DNA of 64,000 bases from Oligella urethralis DSM 7531 (GCF_000372065.1 NZ_AQVB01000001.1:71375-135374), one strand, 5' to 3'. Counted from the first letter of the stretch, positions 18,624-28,889 are shown. The notes: generated from the letters alone by a model not told the origin. A program made the numbers and translations.

Positions 18624-19259
18624 TTATTTGCTGGCGCGACGGTGGCGGATGATTTCTAGCAGACCGGGCAACAAGGATAAGATAATAATTGCCACCAACA
18701 CCAGGCTTAAATTATTTTTCACAACTGGGATATTGGCAAAGAAATAACCTAGGTAGGAGAATATCGGTACCCACAGCAAGGCGCCAATGACATTAAAGCG
18801 ATAAAAATGGCCGTAGTGCATTTTGCTCATGCCAGCGACAAAAGGCGCGAAAGTACGTACAATCGGCACAAAGCGCGCCAAGATAATGGTCTTACCACCA
18901 TGCTTCTGATAAAAGGCATGGGTTTTTTCTAAATACACTCGGCGGAAAATCTTGGAATTTGGATTGGCAAACAGCCGATGACCGAAGTACTTGCCGATAT
19001 GAAAGTTTACCGCATCGCCTAGGATCGCAGCGATTACCAATAACAGCACCATCAGATGGACATTCATTTCACCAATGGCCGCTAAACCACCGGCCGCAAA
19101 GAGCAGCGAGTCGCCCGGTAAGAGCGGCGTCACCACTAAGCCTGTTTCACAGAAAATAATTAAAAATAAAATGGCATAAATCCAGAGACCATAATCATTT
19201 GCCAAGACCTGTAAATGCTGATCAATATGGAGAATAAAGTCAATTATCGCAGCGAGCAT
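18624..19259 (-). CDS. DedA-family inner-membrane protein
   Basis: 211 residues. The SNARE-associated/DedA domain is shown by [23 protein letters not shown] near residue 38, [13 protein letters not shown], and the re-entrant signature [29 protein letters not shown] with the essential Arg residues. DedA proteins (YqjA/YghB) act in membrane lipid-carrier flipping and envelope homeostasis. It stands alone between metY and an aldehyde dehydrogenase gene on the same strand. Confidence 0.93.
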   Translation of the reverse strand: MLAAIIDFILHIDQHLQVLANDYGLWIYAILFLIIFCETGLVVTPLLPGDSLLFAAGGLAAIGEMNVHLMVLLLVIAAILGDAVNFHIGKYFGHRLFANPNSKIFRRVYLEKTHAFYQKHGGKTIILARFVPIVRTFAPFVAGMSKMHYGHFYRFNVIGALLWVPIFSYLGYFFANIPVVKNNLSLVLVAIIILSLLPGLLEIIRHRRASK

Positions 19260-19363
19260 AGAAAATACCTAACATGGCTAGTTAACATCACTGCTACAAC
19301 AGGTATCAGTGAACAGATAAAGTATGCCGCAGCGCATAGCCGTCGCCGCAGCATAGCAAGTTA

Positions 19364-20800
19364 TCAAGCTTGCGTGATAAGCTTAGTCACTAAGTAAGCG
19401 TTAAAAGTTTCCTGGCCACCCTCACTGCCTATGCCGCTATCCTTAATGCCGCCAAAAGGCGCTTCCGGCAAGGCAGAGCCTAAGTGATTAAGATGTACCA
19501 TCCCCGCTTCGATGTCATTTGATAGCTTAACCGATGCCTGTAAGTTGTTAGTAAAGGCATAGGCCGCTAAGCCGTAGGGGAGACGATTCGCTTCGGCAAT
19601 GGCTTCTTCCAACTCGCTAAAAGCCGTCACAGTAGCCACGGGGCCAAAGGGCTCTTGGTTCATTATTTTACAAGCATGATGGGTGTTAGTGAGTACGGTC
19701 GGCGCATAGAAAAAGCCCTCACGCTGCAGGCGTTCACCGCCTAACTCAATGGTGGCGCCCTGTTGACGCGCATCCGCTATTAAACCACCCATGGCCGCAA
19801 GCCGTCGCTCATGTGCAAGTGGCCCCATCTCCACCGTCTCATCTAAGCCATTGCCAATATGAATATTGCTAAGCTGGCTAGTAAATTCGGATAAAAACTG
19901 ATCGTAAGCCTTTTGCTGCACGTAAATACGGGTCGGCGAGACACAGGTTTGACCCGCATTGCGAATTTTACTGCGAGCCAGGGAACGAGCGATTTTGACA
20001 ATATCTGCGTCATCCAGAATCAGCACCGGTGAATGTCCACCCAGTTCCATGGTCACCGGCTTCATATGCGCTCCGGCTAAGGCGGCCAATTGCTTACCCA
20101 CCGGAACGGAACCGGTAAAGGAAATTTTTCGCACAATGGGTGAGCGAATTAAGTAGTCAGACACAAAGGGCGGATCGCCCCAGACAATATTTAAGACCCC
20201 CTTGGGTAGTCCGGCATCTCTAAATAGCTCGGCAATGGCCATAATGGCACTGGGTGAATCCTCCGGCCCTTTTAAAATGATGGTACAGCCGGCACCGATG
20301 GCGGCGCTGATTTTGCGAATGGCTTGATTAAATGGAAAGTTCCACGGGGTAAAGGCTGCGCATACGCCGATAGGCTCTTGTATCACGTATTGGCGAAAAT
20401 TGGCTCGGCGGGGCGGAATAATACGCCCATAAATGCGCCGACATTCCTCCGCGTGCCAATCACAGTGATCGGCACAACTGACGATCTCAGCTATGGCTTG
20501 AGACAATGGCTTACCCTGATCGAGCGTGAGATTGCGGCCGATTTGCGGTGCTCGTGCACGCGCCAACTCAGCTGCTTTACGCAAAATCGCTGAGCGTTCC
20601 ATAGGTGAGCTGTGTTTCCATGTTTTAAAGGCTGCTGCCGCCGCGGCGAGTGCATCATCCAAGTCCGCTTGCGTTGCCAAGGGCAATTGCCCTAACACCT
20701 CCTCGGTGGCTGGATTAATCACCGCTTGTGTTGGGCGATTGCCCGCATTGATAAATTCCCCGTTAATAAAAAAACCCAACGACGGGTATGACTCGATCAT
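19364..20800 (-). CDS. NAD(P)-dependent aldehyde dehydrogenase, succinate-semialdehyde type
   Basis: 478 residues, a full ALDH. The catalytic cysteine is C286 in NAGQTCVSPTRIYV and the general base E252 in VTMELGGHSPV. TPWNFPFNQ near residue 151 and FTGSVPVGKQLA near 228 form the cofactor site. Overall layout, with RIIPP in the middle and the ending FGGIKDSGIGSEGG, resembles succinate-semialdehyde dehydrogenases (GabD/Sad) more than betaine or phenylacetaldehyde enzymes. No GABA transaminase adjoins it, so the substrate is an inference. Confidence 0.85.
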   Translation of the reverse strand: MIESYPSLGFFINGEFINAGNRPTQAVINPATEEVLGQLPLATQADLDDALAAAAAAFKTWKHSSPMERSAILRKAAELARARAPQIGRNLTLDQGKPLSQAIAEIVSCADHCDWHAEECRRIYGRIIPPRRANFRQYVIQEPIGVCAAFTPWNFPFNQAIRKISAAIGAGCTIILKGPEDSPSAIMAIAELFRDAGLPKGVLNIVWGDPPFVSDYLIRSPIVRKISFTGSVPVGKQLAALAGAHMKPVTMELGGHSPVLILDDADIVKIARSLARSKIRNAGQTCVSPTRIYVQQKAYDQFLSEFTSQLSNIHIGNGLDETVEMGPLAHERRLAAMGGLIADARQQGATIELGGERLQREGFFYAPTVLTNTHHACKIMNQEPFGPVATVTAFSELEEAIAEANRLPYGLAAYAFTNNLQASVKLSNDIEAGMVHLNHLGSALPEAPFGGIKDSGIGSEGGQETFNAYLVTKLITQA

Positions 20801-20937
20801 GACTGTCCTTAAGAAAATGCAATGCGCTAAGCATTAAATATTACCGCTGCTGCGGGTCTTATTCAAGGAGGAGGGTGGTACGGATAAGGAAAATTGATCG
20901 CACTGCAGCTGATTGCTAATGCAAGCATAAAATAAAA

Positions 20938-20951
20938 TTAGCTGCAGCTAA
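20938..20951. promoter_or_regulatory. 14-bp perfect palindrome upstream of TRAP genes
   Basis: TTAGCTGCAGCTAA is fully self-complementary and lies 96 bases before the TAXI binding-protein gene. A partial copy (CTGCAGCTGATT) lies 25 bases further upstream at 20903-20914. Such a pair could be a regulator site for the transporter operon or for the divergent aldehyde dehydrogenase; no regulator gene is adjacent. Confidence 0.35.
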
Positions 20952-21046
20952 ATAATAGTTTATTAGGGTAATCCTAGGTTTTAGATTTTGATAAAAGCTT
21001 TAAAATTCACACACAGATTTCTTACTTTGTCTTTTGGAGACTGATT

Positions 21047-22006
21047 ATGGCTTTAAAAAAGTGGCTTATTGGTGTTGCGACTTCAGCAATGTTGGTAGTC
21101 TCAGGTAGTGCTTTGGCTCAAAAAGCTCAATTTGTTACTGTGTTAACTGGTGGTCAAAGTGGCGTTTATTATCCGGTAGGTGTGGCCTTAGCGCAGCATT
21201 ATGCTGAAAATATTCCCAATGTGCGCGCTACTGCACAGGTAACAAAGGCTTCCGCAGAAAATATGAACTTATTACAAGCAGGTCGCGGAGAAATAGGTTT
21301 TTCTTTGGCGGATACGGTGGAGGATGCCTGGAATGGTCGTGAGGAAGCCGGCTTTAAAGCTAAGTTAGACAAGCTGCGTGGCGTGAGTCGTTTGTACAAT
21401 AACTATGTACATATTATTGTGAATGCAGAAAGTGGTATTGATTCATTAGACGATCTCAAGGGTAAGCGTATCTCCGTTGGTGCAGCGCGTTCGGGTACGG
21501 AGTTAAATGCACGTGCTATTTTTAAGGCTGCCGGTCTTGAATATGGCGATTTCTCCAAGGTTGAGTATTTATCCTTTGGGGAATCGGTGGAGTTAATGAA
21601 AAACCGTCAAATTGATGCCACCCTACAATCTGCCGGTTTGGGCGTGGCCTCCATTCGTGACTTAGCCAGTGCGGTCAAGATTAAAGTGATTCCTATTAGT
21701 AAAGAGGTGTTGGCTAAGATTGATTCACAGGCCTATGTAGCAGATGTGATTCCTGCGAATACCTATGATGGTCAAAGCGAGGATGTGCCAACCGCAGCCA
21801 TTCCTAATTACTTAGTGACGCATTCGGGTGTCTCCGATGACTTAGCCTATGAGATGACTAAGGTACTCTATGAGAAGTTGGATAATCTTAAAAATGCACA
21901 CAATGCCATTAATGCCATGGACATTAAGCAGGCCGTGACTGGTATGCCAGTGCCACTACACCCAGGCGCCGAAAAGTTCTACAAAGAAAAAGGCATTATT
22001 GAGTAA
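21047..22006 (+). CDS. TAXI-family TRAP transporter substrate-binding protein
   Basis: 319 residues with a Sec signal peptide ending at about residue 24 (GSALA before QKAQF). TVLTGGQSGVYYPVGVALAQHY, SAENMNLLQAGRGEIGFSLADTV and LKGKRISVGAARSGTELNARAIF are hallmarks of the TAXI (TRAP-associated extracytoplasmic immunogenic) family. It captures an acidic solute (glutamate or a dicarboxylate in characterised relatives) in the periplasm for the fused permease encoded next. GGAGACTG precedes the ATG. A terminator follows the gene before the permease. Confidence 0.95.
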   Translation: MALKKWLIGVATSAMLVVSGSALAQKAQFVTVLTGGQSGVYYPVGVALAQHYAENIPNVRATAQVTKASAENMNLLQAGRGEIGFSLADTVEDAWNGREEAGFKAKLDKLRGVSRLYNNYVHIIVNAESGIDSLDDLKGKRISVGAARSGTELNARAIFKAAGLEYGDFSKVEYLSFGESVELMKNRQIDATLQSAGLGVASIRDLASAVKIKVIPISKEVLAKIDSQAYVADVIPANTYDGQSEDVPTAAIPNYLVTHSGVSDDLAYEMTKVLYEKLDNLKNAHNAINAMDIKQAVTGMPVPLHPGAEKFYKEKGIIE

Positions 22007-22031
22007 CGATCCTTTGTTGTCTTAAGACTTA

Positions 22032-22075
22032 CCCCACAAAGCCTGACGATTCTAGGCTGTGGGGCAGTTTTTTTT
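22032..22075 (+). terminator. Terminator between TRAP binding protein and permease genes
   Basis: CCCCACAAAGCCT pairs with AGGCTGTGGGG (two unpaired A residues) around a 9-base loop, followed by AGTTTTTTTT. The position, 25 bases after the binding-protein stop and 50 before the permease start, suggests partial termination that keeps the binding protein in excess over the permease. Confidence 0.8.
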
Positions 22076-22125
22076 AACACCTCGTATTCATCGTATTAAC
22101 ATTGATGGCATCAGCGGAATCAATC

Positions 22126-24231
22126 ATGAGTTTAAATGAAACTGATAAGCAACCCATGGTTCAATTTGGACGAGCAATTTTTTGGGTGGCAGTACTTTTT
22201 TCAAGTTTCCAAATTTATACAGCGGCTTTTAGCCCTATTTCCAGTCAAGTAACCCGCGCTATCCACGTGGGTTTTGTGATTTTAATGGTCTATACCATTG
22301 CGCCTCGTTTTTTTGGGCAGCGTGTGCCGGTATTAGGCTGGGTGCTAGGCTTACTCGGTTTTGTCTTAAGTCTTTATCACTGGGTGTTTGAAGCGGATTT
22401 GACCGCACGGGCGGGTGAAATGACGCAGGCTGATATGGTGGTCGGCATTTTGACCATTATATTGGTCTTTGATGTGACCCGTCGTATGATGGGCTGGGCC
22501 TTGCCGATTGTGTGCGCTGTATTTTTAGCTTATGGCTTATTCGGTGAGTATTTACCGGGTGCCCTGATGCACCGAGGCTATGGTTTTGACCAAATCGTGG
22601 GGACCTTAGCCTTTGGCACGGAGGGGATTTATGGTACCCCTACCTATGTATCATCAAGCTATATTTTCTTATTTATTTTGTTTGGTGCGTTTTTAGAGCG
22701 TGCTGGCATGATTGATTTGTTTAGTGATTTTGCGATGGGTACCGTTGGTCACCATCGAGGTGGTCCGGCAAAGGTCTCCGTAGTCAGTTCAGGGCTCATG
22801 GGCACGATTAATGGTTCCGGCGTGGCCAATGTGGTGACCACTGGTCAGTTTACTATTCCATTGATGAAGCGTTTTGGTTATTCAGCGCCCTTTGCAGGTG
22901 GTGTCGAAGCAACCTCTAGTATGGGTGGGCAGATTATGCCGCCGGTGATGGGGGCGGTAGCCTTTATTATGGCCGAAACGATTAACGTGCCCTATGTGGA
23001 AATTGTGAAGGCGGCCATTATCCCGGCCATTCTGTATTTCTTCACCGTGTTTATGTCAGTGCATTTTGAGGCGGGCAGAAAGGGCTTGCATGGTTTGCCT
23101 AAGGAGGAATGCCCTAACCCTTGGACTGCCTTAGCTAAAAAGTGGTATTTATTAATTCCTCTTATTGGCTTAGTGTATTTGCTGTTCTCAGGTTATACAC
23201 CGCTCTTCTCTGGCACGGTTGGTTTGGGTTTAACGACGATCCTGATTTTTGGTGCAACCGCTATCCAAGGTGTCTCGAATACTGCCCTACGATATATTTT
23301 CTGGATCCTATTGGGCATTGCGTGTTTAGGTTTTAGAGAGTTTGGTGTTAGCGCCTTTTTCGCAATTATTGCTTTTTTAGTCGTGGTGTTAAAGCTTAAA
23401 CGCGATGGTAGCGGTAGTGCGGTTAGTGAGGCGTTGCAGTCAATGGCAGAGGGCGCACGTCATGCTTTACCGGTGGCGGTAGCGTGTGCCTTAGTTGGCG
23501 TGATTATCGGTATCATTAATTTAACCGGTGTGGCTGCTGAGTTTGGTGGGCAGGTGATTGCGGTGGGGCGCGATAATTTATTTGTTGCCTTATTTTTAAC
23601 CATGATCACGTGTTTAGTTTTGGGCATGGGGATTCCAACCATACCAAACTACATTATTACCAGCTCCTTGGCAGCGCCAATCTTATTGGAATTGGGTGTG
23701 CCGCTGATTGTGTCTCATATGTTTGTGTTTTACTTTGGGATTATGGCTGACTTAACCCCACCGGTGGCATTGGCGTGTTTTGCTGCTGCCCCTATTGCTA
23801 GGGCCTCGGGTTTTACTATTAGTCTGCAGGCAGTGCGGGTGGCCATTGCAGGTTTTGTGGTGCCTTATATGGCAGTTTATACACCGGCCTTAATGCTCCA
23901 AGAATACAGCCATTTTTATGAAGTCGTGATCGTGGTGCTGAAGGCGGCCATTGCCATTGTGTGTTGGGCTGGCGGGGCGACAGGCTTTATTTTTACGCGT
24001 TTAAATCCTTTTGAACGAGTCTATGTCATCCTTACTGCCGCTTTACTGGTCTGGGCCAATCCTTACTCTGATATCGCAGGCTTTGGCTTAGTTGCTGTCT
24101 TTGCCGTATGGCATTTGCTCAAGTACCGGCGTGATAAAGCAGCCGGTCTGTTGACAGTTAAGGGATCGAGCTCAAGCGCTGCAGTGCTCGCCACAGAGTT
24201 AGGGGCTTCACCAAATCAGAATCAGGGCTAA
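22126..24231 (+). CDS. TRAP transporter fused permease (4TM/12TM)
   Basis: 701 residues from ATG 22126; ATG 22105 and TTG 22102 in frame are alternatives without better ribosome sites. The N-terminal third carries the DctQ-like four-helix part and the rest a DctM-like domain with SSGLMGTINGSGVANVVTTGQFTIPLM, GGQIMPPVMGAVAF and GMGIPTIPNYI. Fused permeases of this kind pair with TAXI binding proteins and drive sodium- or proton-coupled uptake. The C-terminal 25 residues are Ser/Ala-rich and cytoplasmic. Confidence 0.93.
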   Translation: MSLNETDKQPMVQFGRAIFWVAVLFSSFQIYTAAFSPISSQVTRAIHVGFVILMVYTIAPRFFGQRVPVLGWVLGLLGFVLSLYHWVFEADLTARAGEMTQADMVVGILTIILVFDVTRRMMGWALPIVCAVFLAYGLFGEYLPGALMHRGYGFDQIVGTLAFGTEGIYGTPTYVSSSYIFLFILFGAFLERAGMIDLFSDFAMGTVGHHRGGPAKVSVVSSGLMGTINGSGVANVVTTGQFTIPLMKRFGYSAPFAGGVEATSSMGGQIMPPVMGAVAFIMAETINVPYVEIVKAAIIPAILYFFTVFMSVHFEAGRKGLHGLPKEECPNPWTALAKKWYLLIPLIGLVYLLFSGYTPLFSGTVGLGLTTILIFGATAIQGVSNTALRYIFWILLGIACLGFREFGVSAFFAIIAFLVVVLKLKRDGSGSAVSEALQSMAEGARHALPVAVACALVGVIIGIINLTGVAAEFGGQVIAVGRDNLFVALFLTMITCLVLGMGIPTIPNYIITSSLAAPILLELGVPLIVSHMFVFYFGIMADLTPPVALACFAAAPIARASGFTISLQAVRVAIAGFVVPYMAVYTPALMLQEYSHFYEVVIVVLKAAIAIVCWAGGATGFIFTRLNPFERVYVILTAALLVWANPYSDIAGFGLVAVFAVWHLLKYRRDKAAGLLTVKGSSSSAAVLATELGASPNQNQG

Positions 24232-24238
24232 TCAGCTG

Positions 24239-24742
24239 ATGTCCATATCGACTGCCTTGGCTCAGTTGTCCTTGGGGGTGTGCTTGCAATTAGCGGCAAG
24301 CGCTGAGGTGCCTGCTTATGCGAGGGTCGAGTTTGTGCCGGCGCAAGAATTTACCCTGGCTTGGGTGCATAGTATTGAAAAGGTGCGCTGGGAAGAGGAT
24401 TATGAGGTGATGCTCAGTGCTCACTCAGAAGATGCGTTAAGAGCGGATTTTGGTGGGGCTGCGCAGCCTCATCCTGCCTTGCCTCAGCCCGTGCTAGTGG
24501 CCAAGGCGGCACGGATCCGAGGTTCTGCTGCTGGTATGGAACCGCCTGAGGGCGCCATTTTTAAAGATGGTTGGTATCATTACACGCCCATGATCACTGA
24601 GCATCAAGAAATTCGCTTAACCCGTTCCGAGTTTGTGCCGGATTATGAGTGGTGTGATCCTCATGGCTGTCGTTCATTGGCGGCCATATTGCCAAGTGAT
24701 GGTGGGGTTACGCTGATGCGCGCTTGTACTCAGCCCGAGTAA
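24239..24742 (+). CDS. DUF1850 protein, partner of TAXI TRAP transporter
   Basis: 167 residues. FTLAWVHSIEKVRWEEDYEV near residue 38 and AARIRGSAAGMEPPEGAIFKDGWY near 91 match DUF1850, a domain found almost only beside fused TAXI-TRAP permeases. The arrangement here, 7 bases after the permease stop, is the usual one. Its molecular role is unknown; a periplasmic accessory function is assumed because the first 22 residues are moderately hydrophobic. Confidence 0.88.
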   Translation: MSISTALAQLSLGVCLQLAASAEVPAYARVEFVPAQEFTLAWVHSIEKVRWEEDYEVMLSAHSEDALRADFGGAAQPHPALPQPVLVAKAARIRGSAAGMEPPEGAIFKDGWYHYTPMITEHQEIRLTRSEFVPDYEWCDPHGCRSLAAILPSDGGVTLMRACTQPE

Positions 24743-24868
24743 TTGTCAACATCCGCTAATCCCGCTTAAAAGACCTCAACTTCTTTCATCGCTTGCTTAA
24801 ATTTACTTGTTATCCCTTGTGCCAAGTGCTAGTTTATAGCTAGTTTCCAGCCTTTAAATAAGATATAA

Positions 24869-26149
24869 ATGATGCACTTAACGGATGATTTCGATCGCCA
24901 ACATCTTTGGCACCCCTATGCCTCCATGACTGAGCCTTTGCCGAGCTTTAAAGTAGATGCGGCAAAGGGGGTTTATTTACATATGGCCGACGGTCGGCAG
25001 TTAATTGACGGCATGTCTTCGTGGTGGTGTGTGATCCACGGTTATAGTCATTCAGAGCTCAATCAGGCGGCCATTGAGCAAATTCATCACATGTCGCACG
25101 TGATGTTCGGTGGTTTAACCCATGCGCCAGCCATTGATTTAGGCCGTGCACTGCTAGATATTTTGCCGGCACACTTAGACAAAATTTTTTATGCCGATTC
25201 AGGTTCGGTTGCGGTTGAAGTGGCGTTGAAAATGGCAGTGCAATATTGGGCGGCACGAGGACAAAGTCACAAGCAAAATATCATTACCACCCGTTCGGGC
25301 TACCACGGTGATACGTGGAATGCGATGTCGGTGTGCGATCCGGTTACTGGCATGCATAGTCTCTTTGGCTCAGCCTTACCGCAGCGCCTATTTGTGCCAG
25401 CGCCACAAACTGCCTTTGATCAGCCTTGGGATGCCAGTGAGATTGAGCCTTTGCGCCAAGCCTTGGAGCAGCATCATCACAGCCTCGCTGCCATGATCAT
25501 TGAGCCGATTGTGCAGGGGGCGGGCGGTATGCGTATCTACCACCCCCAGTATTTGCGTGAAGCAGCGGCGCTTTGTAAAGCCTACGATGTGTTATTGATA
25601 TTAGATGAAATAGCAACCGGCTTTGGTCGCACGGCGAAGCTTTTTGCGTGTGAATATGCGGATGTGGCTGCTGATATCATGTGTTTGGGTAAGGCCTTAA
25701 CGGGCGGTTATATGAGCTTAGCGACCACCGTGACCACAGCACACATTGCCGACACGATCAGTAACGTAGAGCCTAAGGCCTTTATGCATGGTCCTACCTT
25801 TATGGCGAACCCTTTAGCCTGTGCGGTGGCGACTAAGTCCATTGAGTTGCTACTTAAATCCGATTGGCAACATCAGGTGTCGCGTATTGAGGCGCAACTG
25901 CTAGCGGGGCTGAGCGAGTTAAAAGCCTTGCCGCAGGTAGCGGATGTGCGGGTGCTTGGTGCCATTGGGGTGGTTGAGATGAAGCAGCCGGTGCGGATGC
26001 GAGAGATACAGGCGCAATGCTTAGCCCATGGTATTTGGTTGCGACCTTTCGGTAAATTAATTTATACCATGCCGCCTTACGTGATTAATGAGCAGCAACT
26101 ACAGCAATTAATTCAAGGAATACAAGCCATTGTTAAAGGGGAGCAGTAA
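24869..26149 (+). CDS. bioA: Adenosylmethionine--8-amino-7-oxononanoate aminotransferase
   Basis: 426 residues. HLWHPYASM at residue 12, the substrate-gate [16 protein letters not shown] near 50, D246 in [13 protein letters not shown] and the PLP lysine K275 in [11 protein letters not shown] identify BioA. It makes 7,8-diaminopelargonate, the third step of biotin ring assembly. It lies 3 bases upstream of bioF in one operon. The 125-base upstream region is AT-rich, but I see no clear BirA operator. Confidence 0.96.
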   Translation: MMHLTDDFDRQHLWHPYASMTEPLPSFKVDAAKGVYLHMADGRQLIDGMSSWWCVIHGYSHSELNQAAIEQIHHMSHVMFGGLTHAPAIDLGRALLDILPAHLDKIFYADSGSVAVEVALKMAVQYWAARGQSHKQNIITTRSGYHGDTWNAMSVCDPVTGMHSLFGSALPQRLFVPAPQTAFDQPWDASEIEPLRQALEQHHHSLAAMIIEPIVQGAGGMRIYHPQYLREAAALCKAYDVLLILDEIATGFGRTAKLFACEYADVAADIMCLGKALTGGYMSLATTVTTAHIADTISNVEPKAFMHGPTFMANPLACAVATKSIELLLKSDWQHQVSRIEAQLLAGLSELKALPQVADVRVLGAIGVVEMKQPVRMREIQAQCLAHGIWLRPFGKLIYTMPPYVINEQQLQQLIQGIQAIVKGEQ

Positions 26150-26152
26150 TCG

Positions 26153-27319
26153 ATGGACGCTTATCAGCATTATGCAGAGCAATTAGCAGAGCTTCAGGCG
26201 CAAAATAACTACCGTCGCTTTAAAGCCATTGAGCGTGAGGATAGTGGCTATATCAAGCTGTCGCCACAAGCGCCAAGGGCCATGCTGGATCTAAGTTCAA
26301 ATGATTATTTAGGACTCTCCTTTGATAAAGCGCTATTAGAAGAGTTTAAAGCCACCTATGGTTTGCCGATGCATGCCTTAGGTAGCGCCTCCTCGCGTCT
26401 GTTAACCGGTCAGTTTGAAGAGCATGCCCAACTGGAAGGCTTGTTGGCTGAGTCCTTTGCTCGAGCGGCACTGGTATTTAATAGCGGCTATCATGCCAAT
26501 ATCGGCATCTTGCCGGCCTTGGCTGATGAGCAATCGCTGATCATTTCAGATGAATTAATCCATGCCAGTATTATTGATGGCATTCGTCTCAGCAAAGCGC
26601 AGCGTCGACGCTTTAAGCATCAGGATTTGGCGCAGCTGGAGCAGCTACTGCTTGAGGCAGAAGCCGATCCTAAGCTTAATAAAGTCTTTGTGGTGCTAGA
26701 GAGTGTGTATAGCATGGATGGGGATGTGGCGGATTTGCAGGCTGTGGTTGCACTAAAGCAAAAGTATCCCAAGGTAATGCTGTATGTGGATGAAGCGCAT
26801 GGGATTGGTGTCTACGGTGAGCGAGGACTGGGGGTGGCTGAGGCGCAGGGTGTGCTGCCGCAGATTGACTTTCTGGTTGGCGCCTTTGGTAAGGCGATTG
26901 CCTCGGTGGGTGGCTATTTAATCTGTGCGCCGGTGATTCGAGAGTATTTAATTAATAAAATGCGACCCTTGATATTTTCTACGAATTTGCCACCGGTGAA
27001 TGCGGCTTGGACTTACTTCGCCTTTAAAAAGATGCTTGGCATGCAGCAAGAGCGAGCGCATTTACAAGGTCTTAGTCGTGATTTAAGGCAAGCGATTTTA
27101 GCCAAAGGGCTGGATTGTCACAGTCAGTCACATATTGTGCCTATAATCTATGGGGCTAATCAATTAGCGATTGAAAAGGCAGCGACTATGCAAGCAGCCG
27201 GGTTTTATGCGTTACCCATACGCTATCCGACCGTGCCACAAGGGCAAGCGCGGGTGCGTTTGTCATTACATGCGGCATTGGATTGGCAACAGCTGGAGCC
27301 CTTGTTAGCGTACTGCTAG
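26153..27319 (+). CDS. bioF: 8-amino-7-oxononanoate synthase
   Basis: 388 residues of the alpha-oxoamine synthase family. LDLSSNDYLGLS near residue 45, GSASSRLLTGQFEEHAQLE near 77, D213 in YVDEAHGIGVYG and PLP lysine K247 in GAFGKAIASVGGY are all present. It condenses pimeloyl thioester with alanine. The preference between BioF and other family members is settled by the neighbouring bioA. Confidence 0.95.
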   Translation: MDAYQHYAEQLAELQAQNNYRRFKAIEREDSGYIKLSPQAPRAMLDLSSNDYLGLSFDKALLEEFKATYGLPMHALGSASSRLLTGQFEEHAQLEGLLAESFARAALVFNSGYHANIGILPALADEQSLIISDELIHASIIDGIRLSKAQRRRFKHQDLAQLEQLLLEAEADPKLNKVFVVLESVYSMDGDVADLQAVVALKQKYPKVMLYVDEAHGIGVYGERGLGVAEAQGVLPQIDFLVGAFGKAIASVGGYLICAPVIREYLINKMRPLIFSTNLPPVNAAWTYFAFKKMLGMQQERAHLQGLSRDLRQAILAKGLDCHSQSHIVPIIYGANQLAIEKAATMQAAGFYALPIRYPTVPQGQARVRLSLHAALDWQQLEPLLAYC

Positions 27320-27377
27320 CGTAGCATTATGAATTGTCATCTAAATGAAATTTTATTTGTTATGTTGCGCTGTGTCA

Positions 27378-27406
27378 TTTTTTCATCGCAAAAAAAGTTC
27401 TATAAT
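27378..27406 (+). promoter_or_regulatory. Candidate sigma-70 promoter of aspA
   Basis: A consensus -10 TATAAT (27401-27406) lies 32 bases before the GTG start, in a very AT-rich leader. The -35 position at 17-base spacing holds only TTTTTT, so the promoter may rely on the AT-rich upstream sequence. Confidence 0.45.
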
Positions 27407-27438
27407 TTTAAATTCCATTTTTTAAAAAAGAAACTATC

Positions 27439-28863
27439 GTGTCACACTCACAAGAATATCGTATTGAAGAAGATCTCCTCGGTCAGCTAGAAGTGCCGGC
27501 TGATGTTTATTATGGCGTACAAACCTTACGCGCAGTGAATAACTTTGATCTCTCCGGGATCACCTTGTCGCATTTTCCAAATTTTGTTAATGCCTTAGTC
27601 GTGGTTAAGCAAGCTGCGGCGGATGCTAATTATGAATTAGGTGGCCTGACTAAGGAAAAGCACGAGGCGATTACTCACGCTTGTCAGCGCATTCTCGCTG
27701 GTGAATATCATGAGCAGTTTGTGGTTGATATGATTCAAGGGGGTGCTGGTACCTCCACCAATATGAATGCTAACGAGGTGATTGCTAACGTTGCCTTAGA
27801 GCATATGGGTTATCAAAAGGGCGAGTACCAACACTTGCACCCAAATAACGACGTCAATATGGCTCAATCGACCAATGACGCCTATCCTACCGCAATTCGT
27901 TTAGGCTTATTATTAGGTCATAAACGCCTGTTAGAGAGCCTTGCTTGCACGATTGAGGCATTTAAAGCCAAGAGTAAGGAGTTTGATCATATCCTGAAGA
28001 TGGGTCGTACGCAGTTGCAAGATGCTGTGCCGATGACTTTAGGGCAGGAGTTTTTTGCTTTTGCGACTAATTTAGAAGAGGATTTGGAGCGTTTCGAAAG
28101 CTGGGCCCCTGAGCTGTTGTTAGATGTGAACTTAGGTGGTACGGCAATTGGTACCGGCATTAATGCGGATCCTAAGTATCAAGGCATTGCGGTGCGTCGC
28201 TTGGCTGAAATCAGCGGTCATCCGGTGCGTGCTGCCAGGGATTTGATTGAAGCCACCTCGGATATGGGTGACTTTGTATTATTTTCTGGCATGTTAAAGC
28301 GCACCGCCACCAAGCTATCCAAGATTTGTAATGACTTGCGTTTATTGTCTAGCGGTCCGCGTACGGGTATTCAGGAAATTAACTTACCACCGCGCCAACC
28401 GGGTAGTTCGATTATGCCGGGCAAGGTGAATCCTGTGATTCCTGAAGCGGTGAATCAGGTAGTGTTTGAGATTATTGGTAATGATTTAGCCGTTACCCTA
28501 GCGGCTGAAGCTGGTCAATTACAGTTAAATGTGATGGAGCCTTTAATTGCCTATAAGCTCTTTGATTCTACTCGTTTATTGCAGCGCGCCTTAGATATGC
28601 TGTGCAGCCTATGTATTGAGGGTATTACGGCCAACGAAGCGCATTGTAAGCACTTAGTAGAAAACTCTATCGGACTGGTGACGGCGCTTAACCCCTATAT
28701 CGGTTATCAAAACTCAAGTCGTATCGCTAAAAAGGCCTTTGCGAGTGGGCGCGCTGTGTTGGAGCTAGTGCGTGAAGAGGGTCTGCTGGAGGAGGATGTG
28801 TTACAGGAAATCCTCCGTCCTGAAAATATGATTACCCCACGTATGCTGACGGTAGAGCGTTAA
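27439..28863 (+). CDS. aspA: Aspartate ammonia-lyase
   Basis: 474 residues with a GTG start. GGAGTSTNMNANEVIAN near residue 100, NDVNMAQSTNDAYPTAIRL near 138 and the fumarase-superfamily signature GSSIMPGKVNPVIPE near 320 are diagnostic; VYYGVQTLRAVNNF near residue 24 favours aspartase over fumarase C. It interconverts aspartate with fumarate and ammonia, feeding the citric acid cycle. A terminator lies just after the gene, which converges on dtd. Confidence 0.94.
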   Translation: MSHSQEYRIEEDLLGQLEVPADVYYGVQTLRAVNNFDLSGITLSHFPNFVNALVVVKQAAADANYELGGLTKEKHEAITHACQRILAGEYHEQFVVDMIQGGAGTSTNMNANEVIANVALEHMGYQKGEYQHLHPNNDVNMAQSTNDAYPTAIRLGLLLGHKRLLESLACTIEAFKAKSKEFDHILKMGRTQLQDAVPMTLGQEFFAFATNLEEDLERFESWAPELLLDVNLGGTAIGTGINADPKYQGIAVRRLAEISGHPVRAARDLIEATSDMGDFVLFSGMLKRTATKLSKICNDLRLLSSGPRTGIQEINLPPRQPGSSIMPGKVNPVIPEAVNQVVFEIIGNDLAVTLAAEAGQLQLNVMEPLIAYKLFDSTRLLQRALDMLCSLCIEGITANEAHCKHLVENSIGLVTALNPYIGYQNSSRIAKKAFASGRAVLELVREEGLLEEDVLQEILRPENMITPRMLTVER

Positions 28864-28889
28864 TCTAAGTTACTACGATAGCGGTCTAG

